NCBI RefSeq assembly: GCF_002215215.1
Contig: NZ_CP018632.1
Coordinates: 1,010,001 to 1,074,000 of the forward strand
DNA from: Granulosicoccus antarcticus IMCC3135
GTDB lineage: Bacteria > Pseudomonadota > Gammaproteobacteria > Granulosicoccales > Granulosicoccaceae
Direction: 5' to 3'
DNA: 64,000 bases
Shown: piece by piece, positions 59,801 to 64,000 of the stretch
Layout of the letters: each line of letters begins with the position of its first letter
Numbering within the stretch: the first letter of the stretch is position 1
Program-made: the position numbers and the translations under genes
Notes under the pieces: model-generated
What the model was told of the DNA's origin: nothing
The model's input: only the letters and a program-made list of their open reading frames with translations
Databases searched by the model: none

Positions 59801-60819
59801 CCCTTCAATTCCAAGGATACCCCGTCGTTCAGGGCGGGGAGGAATTGGAGTGCTGTATATATAGCCAGTGATTGTTGACCCTTCTGGGTGAATGGGGGCG
59901 GAACGGTTATACAATAGAGCTGTGAAATCAACATGCATCAAGGTTCTCAAAGTCAGGGTAAAAGATCGCCACGCGCCGCTTTTGCGCAGCATGGCGACTG
60001 AAGTCAATCAGGTATGGAACTACTGCAACGAGCTGTCTGATCGTATGATTCGGGAGCGTGGTCGGTGGATGTCCGGATTTGACTTCTCTACTTACACGGT
60101 TGGTGCCTCGAAGCAGTTCGAGCACATTGGCAGCAGTACGATTCAGGAAACGGCCGAACATTACGCCAGCAAACGCTTCTCGGCAAAGCGTCGCAAGCTG
60201 AGGTGGCGCAAGAGCTTTGGCGATAAACGCTCGTTGGGATGGGTGCCCTTCAAGGCTCGGGCAGCTCACTGGAAACACGGGCAGGTCTTCTTTGCAGGTT
60301 CTCACTTCAAGGTATGGGACAGCTTCGGTCTTGCCAATTACAAATTCAGGGCAGGTTGTTTCACTGAGGATGCTCGCGGTCGATGGTATTTTTGCATCTG
60401 TGTCTCGGTTGATCGCACGTGTCCCAAGGGGCAATTCAGCCGCAATCTGGTCAATCGATGCGGCGAGATCTACGTGGGAGATGTCAGTAGTTCGAAGCTG
60501 ACAAAAACCACGATGGCCAAGTCTGCGCTTGACGCAAGCTGGGCCAGCTTCAAGACAATGCTCGATTACAAGAGCCAGCAGGCCGGTATTGTCTATCGAG
60601 AAATCAATGAAGCCTATACCACGCGAGCGTGCTCCGAATGCGGAAGCCTGTGCGGACCGCAGGGAATAAGAGCTCTTTCGGTAAGAGACTGGCAATGTGT
60701 TGAATGTGGTGTTCAGCATGATCGTGACGTTAACGCGGCTCGAAATATTCTCCGTCTCGGCGCAGGACATTGCGCTCCTTAGTGGGAATCCTTTTTCTTT
60801 AGGGAGAGGAGGATGTCAA
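59801..60819 (+). mobile_element. Second tnpB-only IS200/IS605-type element
   Basis: The right end GGGAGAGGAGGATGTCAA (to 60819) matches the right end of the element at 41 kb, including TCAA. Near the left end, CCCCGTCGTTCAGGGCGGGG (59822-59841) forms the same kind of hairpin as the other element's left end. A larger arm pair CAATTCC...GGAATTG surrounds it. The exact left limit is uncertain; CCC after TTTTCAT (59801) would mirror the CCC start of the first element. No tnpA is present. It is 1.0 kb because its tnpB is internally deleted. Confidence 0.68.
59892..60782 (+). pseudogene. TnpB with internal deletion of the RuvC-I segment
   Basis: A 296-residue open frame of the TnpB family. The N-terminal half (VKVRVKDRHAPLLRSMATEVNQVWNYCNELSDRMIRERGRW) and the end (EINEAYTTRACSECGSLCGPQGIRALSVRDWQCVECGVQHDRDVNAARNILRLG) are well conserved, with zinc finger and the last RuvC aspartate. 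At residue 183/184 the chain jumps from CPKGQFS to RNLVNRCGEIYVGDVSSSK. Relatives have about 60-70 residues there, starting with a VGIDLGLKD-like stretch that supplies the first catalytic aspartate. The deletion is in frame. It should not cut DNA, but DNA or omega-RNA binding may persist. It belongs to a different TnpB branch from that at 41-42 kb. GTG 59922 is an alternative start. Confidence 0.78.
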
Positions 60820-60963
60820 CAGCTATAAGTCCGGTGAGTAGGCTGCCAGTTTAAACCTGCAGTGGTCCTCATTTCCAGAGGCGGCAGTGGCACGATGGGT
60901 CCGGTAAACTAATGATGCCGTCGTTTGACAATATTTTTTTCCTTAAAATCGAGATTGATTGTG

Positions 60964-61746
60964 ATGAGTGATTTGAAGACTGCACTGGTAACCGGATCCA
61001 CCAGCGGTATTGGCCTGGGCATTGCCGAAGCACTGGCTGCCAAAGGCATGAACCTGGTACTCAACGGCCTGGAGTCTGCCGATGAGATCGAGCCTTTGCG
61101 TACGAGGTTGGAAGCTCTGTCGGGCGGCAAGGTCATTTATAGCTCCGCCAATCTCATGGATCCCGCGGCCATCAGAGAGCTGATGCAGACGGCGGCAGAT
61201 ACCTTTGGAGGCGTGGATATACTGGTCAACAACGCAGGCATGCAGTTCGTCTCGCCAGTCGAGGATTTCCCCGATGACAAGTGGGAAGCCATCATGTCCC
61301 TGAATCTGTCAGCCGCCTTTTACACCTGCAAGGCCGCAGTACCGTTCATGAAGCAGAAACAATGGGGTCGAATCATCAACATTGCCTCGGCACATGCGCT
61401 GGTTGCCTCGCCCTTCAAGTCCGCTTATGTGGCGGCCAAGCACGGCTTGCTGGGTCTGACCAAAACTCTGGCGCTGGAAGTGGCAGAGCAGGGCGTGACA
61501 GTCAATGCCATATGCCCGGGCTATGTGTGGACCCCGCTGGTGGAAAAGCAGATTCCTGATACTGCCAAGGCGCGTGGAATGACTGAGGAAGAGGTCATCA
61601 AGGATGTGCTGCTGGCAGCGCAACCGAACAAACAGTTCACCACAATCGAGCAGGTAACTGCGCTGGCGTTATTTCTGTGCTCCGACGACGCCCAGTCCAT
61701 GACTGGCGGCGCTGTGTCGATTGATGGTGGTTGGACAGCTCACTAA
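60964..61746 (+). CDS. bdhA: 3-hydroxybutyrate dehydrogenase
   Basis: A 260-residue SDR enzyme. ATG 60964 gives MSDLKTALVTGSTSGIGLGIAEALAAKGMNLVLNG with the TGxxxGIG cofactor motif. NNAGMQFVSPVEDFPDDKWEAIMSLNLSAAFYTCKAA and the catalytic triad region NIASAHALVASPFKSAYVAAKHGLLGLTKTLALE (Ser, Tyr-x3-Lys) are intact. VNAICPGYVWTPLVEKQIPDTAKARGMTEEEVIKDVLLAAQPNKQFTTIEQVTALALFLCSD is nearly diagnostic for D-3-hydroxybutyrate dehydrogenases. It links polyhydroxybutyrate breakdown or ketone-body use to acetoacetate with NAD. It is followed by a MAPEG gene 20 bp on. Confidence 0.94.
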   Translation: MSDLKTALVTGSTSGIGLGIAEALAAKGMNLVLNGLESADEIEPLRTRLEALSGGKVIYSSANLMDPAAIRELMQTAADTFGGVDILVNNAGMQFVSPVEDFPDDKWEAIMSLNLSAAFYTCKAAVPFMKQKQWGRIINIASAHALVASPFKSAYVAAKHGLLGLTKTLALEVAEQGVTVNAICPGYVWTPLVEKQIPDTAKARGMTEEEVIKDVLLAAQPNKQFTTIEQVTALALFLCSDDAQSMTGGAVSIDGGWTAH

Positions 61747-61766
61747 ATCAAAGGACAGAGATCATC

Positions 61767-62177
61767 ATGACGACAGAACTGACGGTACTGGCCCTGGCAG
61801 GATTGCTACAGGGCATTCAATTCATGCTGATGGCGGTGCCGGTCAACCGGGAGATAGGCACATCCAAGACTATGTCGCCACGCGATGAGGCTCGCCTGGG
61901 GGGGCCTATCGGCAGTCAGGTCAGTGTGCCAACAGGCCGTCTGATCCGTGCCATGAATAACCACTTCGAGGCGTTGATATTGTTCACGATCGCCGTCGTA
62001 GTGATCAGCCAGTCGGGTCAATCCAGTGGATTCACAGGATTGTGTGCCTGGTCGTATCTGCTGGCCCGCCTGCTTTATATCCCTGCCTATGTCTTTGGCT
62101 GGGTGCCGTGGCGCTCCATCATCTGGGCGGTGAGTTTCCTGGCCTCCATGGCCATGATGCTGGCCGCACTGTTCTGA
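61767..62177 (+). CDS. MAPEG-family membrane protein
   Basis: A 136-residue protein with four membrane helices: ELTVLALAGLLQGIQFMLMAVPVNRE, NNHFEALILFTIAVVVISQS, AWSYLLARLLYIPAYVFGWVPWRSIIWAVSF and LASMAMMLAALF. The RAMNNHFEALILFTIAV and ARLLYIPAYVFG segments are typical of bacterial MAPEG proteins (relatives of microsomal glutathione transferases). AGGACAGAG before ATG 61767 fixes the start. Function in bacteria is mostly unknown; detoxification or membrane lipid-linked roles are possible. It is probably co-transcribed with the 3-hydroxybutyrate dehydrogenase. Confidence 0.88.
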   Translation: MTTELTVLALAGLLQGIQFMLMAVPVNREIGTSKTMSPRDEARLGGPIGSQVSVPTGRLIRAMNNHFEALILFTIAVVVISQSGQSSGFTGLCAWSYLLARLLYIPAYVFGWVPWRSIIWAVSFLASMAMMLAALF

Positions 62178-62194
62178 CGATCGAGTTGTCCGGA

Positions 62195-62551
62195 TCAGGG
62201 CTTTGTGAGCATTGATTTCAAATCGGCGAAGGGGTTGTGGGTGGCAACCTCGCCCTTGTCCTCTTTGCCGGTGGTTACTTGCTCGACATAGCGTTGATGT
62301 TCGTTGTCATGGCAGTAGACGCATAACAGCTCCCAGTTGGTGCCATCCTGCGGATTGTTGTCGTGATCGTGATCACGATGATGCACGGTCAGCTCTCTCA
62401 GGTTCGAATTGTCGAACTCTCGCATGCAGCGACCACACACCCAAGGGTAGAGCTTCAATGCACGTTGACGATAGCCGTTTTCGCGGGTGGAGTAGTCAGC
62501 CCGGGCATTGGCAACGATTTTGTCGAGTTTGTCGGAGTTTGGCTTTTTCAT
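62195..62551 (-). CDS. yajD: YajD-like HNH nuclease family protein
   Basis: A 118-residue protein: MKKPNSDKLDKIVANARADYSTRENGYRQRALKLYPWVCGRCMREFDNSNLRELTVHHRDHDHDNNPQDGTNWELLCVYCHDNEHQRYVE. Two CxxC pairs bind zinc, and LTVHHRDHDHDNNP..NWELLCVYCHDNEHQ is the HNH motif. The length equals E. coli YajD. Its ATG overlaps the nitrile hydratase accessory gene's stop (TAATG), so the two are translationally coupled although no functional link is known. Biochemical role of YajD is not established. It converges with the MAPEG gene. Confidence 0.9.
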   Translation of the reverse strand: MKKPNSDKLDKIVANARADYSTRENGYRQRALKLYPWVCGRCMREFDNSNLRELTVHHRDHDHDNNPQDGTNWELLCVYCHDNEHQRYVEQVTTGKEDKGEVATHNPFADLKSMLTKP

Positions 62552-62931
62552 TATCGGGAAAGTTCGATGGGTTGTCCGTGAGGTGTGCGGCAGGCGGCTT
62601 CGTCCCAATCGTTGTGTAATCGGGCCAGTTCACTACGTTCGCCAATTCTTTTTTGCACGATCATGTGCTCAAGAGCTGATAGCCAGTGACTATAGTAGGT
62701 ATCGCCCAGATCAGGGTCACCCTGTTGCTGGGCAGTGCGAATGCTTTCACTCAGTGTTGTCGCCCATTCCTGCCAGGTGAAAACCCCTTGTTCATGTAAT
62801 GACAGTGTCATGGCGAATACCTCTGCCTCCCAGGGTTCGCTGAACACCGGACCTTCGGTGTCTCTGGGAATGGAGGGTAGTGCTTGTAACGCGGTGTCTG
62901 AATTCTTGTCGTTGGGGGTATTGTGGTTCAT
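62551..62931 (-). CDS. Nitrile hydratase accessory protein
   Basis: A 126-residue protein from ATG 62931. The sequence LPSIPRDTEGPVFSEPWEAEVFAMTLSLHEQGVFTWQEWATTLSESIRTAQQQGDPDLGDTYYSHWLSALEHMIVQKRIGERSEL, then RTPHGQPIEL, matches nitrile hydratase accessory proteins of the P14K/NhlE type. In Co-type enzymes such a protein forms a complex with the alpha subunit, helps insert cobalt and promotes cysteine oxidation (self-subunit swapping). It is homologous to the N-terminal part of the beta subunit, as seen by comparison with the preceding gene. Its start overlaps the beta-subunit stop (ATGA). Confidence 0.9.
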   Translation of the reverse strand: MNHNTPNDKNSDTALQALPSIPRDTEGPVFSEPWEAEVFAMTLSLHEQGVFTWQEWATTLSESIRTAQQQGDPDLGDTYYSHWLSALEHMIVQKRIGERSELARLHNDWDEAACRTPHGQPIELSR

Positions 62932-63608
62932 GATTGTGTACACAGGTAGGGTTCCCAGCAATCGACATGCACATCGCCACGCCGGGTCTCCTGCTCTCCC
63001 CATAGTTCGGTGGCGCTGAAGCGGATGTTGTACAGCCATTGAGGTTGTTCACCCTGTCCTAGCGCATGTGCATCGGGATAGATATGCGCACCATGGATCT
63101 TGTGAACGATGCCGGTGTGATTGCGAATGTAGGCCGGTAGGCGTGTGTGGGTGCTGCTGTGCAGGTTACGCACCCGGACCTGCTCGCCGAGAGCAAAGGC
63201 GGGGAGGCTGTCTACGGCTCGGTTGACCGGAGCCCCCTTGCGTAGCACCGTGCTGACATCCTTGGCAAGTAATACGCGTTTTACAGGGGCAGCTTTTGTC
63301 ATCGACTTGCCTGAGGCCTGTTCTGCAGCTGTGATCAGCTGGTGATTCAACAGCAACCTCTCCAGCGACTGAAGCCAGACACGATAGTAGCCAATACTCA
63401 GATACTGCGCGGGCGGCAAACTTTCGCGTACCGAGCGTGATTCATCCAGGTTCCAGGTACCGGTTGCTCCCATCGCCAGTGTCATGGTGAGTACGTCCCG
63501 TTCCCAGTCATGATCGAACAGATGATCATCATGCAGGGTCTGGGTTTCAGATTCGGCTGCCAGAGGACCAAAGCCCTGAAGCCCGCCCATGTCATGGACG
63601 CCGTTCAT
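62928..63608 (-). CDS. nthB: Nitrile hydratase beta subunit
   Basis: A 226-residue subunit. The N-terminus [86 protein letters not shown] is diagnostic. The C-terminal SH3-like domain follows: [68 protein letters not shown]. With the alpha subunit it forms the enzyme that hydrates nitriles to amides in the cytoplasm; two arginines of the beta chain normally contact the modified metal-site cysteines. Its ATG overlaps the alpha-subunit stop, and its own stop overlaps the accessory gene start. Confidence 0.95.
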   Translation of the reverse strand: MNGVHDMGGLQGFGPLAAESETQTLHDDHLFDHDWERDVLTMTLAMGATGTWNLDESRSVRESLPPAQYLSIGYYRVWLQSLERLLLNHQLITAAEQASGKSMTKAAPVKRVLLAKDVSTVLRKGAPVNRAVDSLPAFALGEQVRVRNLHSSTHTRLPAYIRNHTGIVHKIHGAHIYPDAHALGQGEQPQWLYNIRFSATELWGEQETRRGDVHVDCWEPYLCTQS

Positions 63609-64000
63609 GCGCTCTGGCCGGCAACGGGCAGAGCAAGCCCAGTACCTATCATCGAGTTGCGCGTAACCAGCGCGGCCAGCTGCTCCTCGCTCAGGTGTTC
63701 ACTCTGGCTGGGTCGCTCTGGTATGACCAGGTACCGAACTTCGGCAGTAGAGTCCCAGACCGTGATGCGTCGGGATTCAGGCAGGATAACGCCAAATTCC
63801 TTGAGAACGCCTGCCGGATCAATAACCACTCGGGAGCGATAGGGTGCAGATTTGTACCAGGCTGGAGGCAGGCCAAGTACTGGCCAGGGATAGCAGGAGC
63901 ACAGAGTGCAGACCACCATATTGTGAACATCGGCCGTATTTTCCACCGCCACCATGTGTTCCCCCTGTCGTCCACTGAAGTCCAGTGAGGCGATAGCGTC
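63605..64000 (-). CDS. nthA: Nitrile hydratase alpha subunit, cobalt type, partial
   Basis: The C-terminal 131 residues of the alpha subunit; the N-terminus is past the right edge. The metal-binding sequence [23 protein letters not shown] is present. The C-T-L-C-S-C form, with threonine, is the cobalt signature; iron enzymes have serine there. The two cysteines after it are normally oxidised to sulfinic and sulfenic acid. [30 protein letters not shown] follows as in all alpha subunits. Alpha-beta-accessory order and overlaps (ATGA) show a classical coupled nitrile hydratase operon; amidase and cobalt transporter genes may lie outside the window. Confidence 0.94.
   Translation of the reverse strand, partial: DAIASLDFSGRQGEHMVAVENTADVHNMVVCTLCSCYPWPVLGLPPAWYKSAPYRSRVVIDPAGVLKEFGVILPESRRITVWDSTAEVRYLVIPERPSQSEHLSEEQLAALVTRNSMIGTGLALPVAGQSA

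Noticed and set aside
59928-60770. 280-codon minus-strand frame opposite the second tnpB
   Set aside because: It is the complement of a frame with clear TnpB zinc-finger and RuvC-III motifs and shows no domain of its own.
1-64000. CRISPR arrays, tRNA or rRNA genes
   Set aside because: No regularly spaced direct repeats, no cloverleaf-like stretch with the conserved T-arm and no rRNA signature were noticed on either strand. A covariance-model scan would be needed to exclude a tRNA fully.

Overview
The window looks like a chromosomal segment of a free-living, probably marine gammaproteobacterium of moderate to high GC. The mix of a cis/trans fatty-acid isomerase, TrkH/TrkA, an SLC13 carrier with RCK_C domains, YHYH and LapA-type proteins and a Wzx/Wzy exopolysaccharide operon fits that group. 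A Granulosicoccus-like lineage is my guess and cannot be proved from sequence alone. I saw no rRNA, tRNA or CRISPR array.

Layout. (1) 1-5.1 kb: a 2-hydroxyacid/glyoxylate-type catabolic cluster (class V aminotransferase, fused FAD + Fe-S dehydrogenase, GntR/FCD regulator, GlcG-like protein), then a universal stress protein behind an FNR/Anr-like box. (2) 5.2-16.5 kb: SLC13 carrier, AraC regulator, Baeyer-Villiger monooxygenase with a family-VIII-type serine hydrolase, a VOC protein, two LysR regulators with candidate operators, a DUF1127 protein and a ThrE-like exporter. (3) 16.5-28.8 kb: an exopolysaccharide locus. Seven tightly packed minus-strand genes encode glycosyltransferase, Wzy, GH26 hydrolase, WbaP-like initiating transferase, Wzz/Wzc-like protein, glycosyltransferase and Wzx. 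Two plus-strand genes (glycosyltransferase, polysaccharide deacetylase) diverge from them. (4) 28.8-41 kb: a secreted DMFase-like protein, TrkH-TrkA, a lectin-like lipoprotein, a YHYH protein, a PepSY membrane protein and Cti.

(5) 41-48 kb: a mobile-element nest. A tnpB-only IS200/IS605-type element sits after the third codon of a dinB-family gene. Removing it at its predicted TTAC/TCAA ends restores the reading frame exactly. It is itself interrupted by an ISNCY-type insertion sequence (perfect 16-bp ends, 6-bp target duplication). Next to it an intact IS66-type element lies inside a decayed IS66 transposase, with an 8-9 bp target duplication. (6) 48-59 kb: LapA, aldo-keto reductase, glyoxalase-like protein, RHH protein, rpe-gph followed by a complete Fbp/Afu-type ABC transporter, a CDF exporter and a MATE pump. 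(7) 58.8-60.8 kb: an aldo-keto reductase with a one-base frameshift, abutting a second tnpB element whose TnpB has lost the RuvC-I segment. (8) 60.9-64 kb: 3-hydroxybutyrate dehydrogenase, a MAPEG protein and a translationally coupled nitrile hydratase operon (alpha, beta, accessory, YajD-like HNH protein), with the alpha subunit cut by the window edge.

The most informative signals are the precise dinB/TnpB insertion, whose predicted omega-RNA guide plus TTAC motif would recognise its own empty donor site, the internally deleted TnpB at 60 kb, and the Wzc-like protein whose Walker A lysine is valine.
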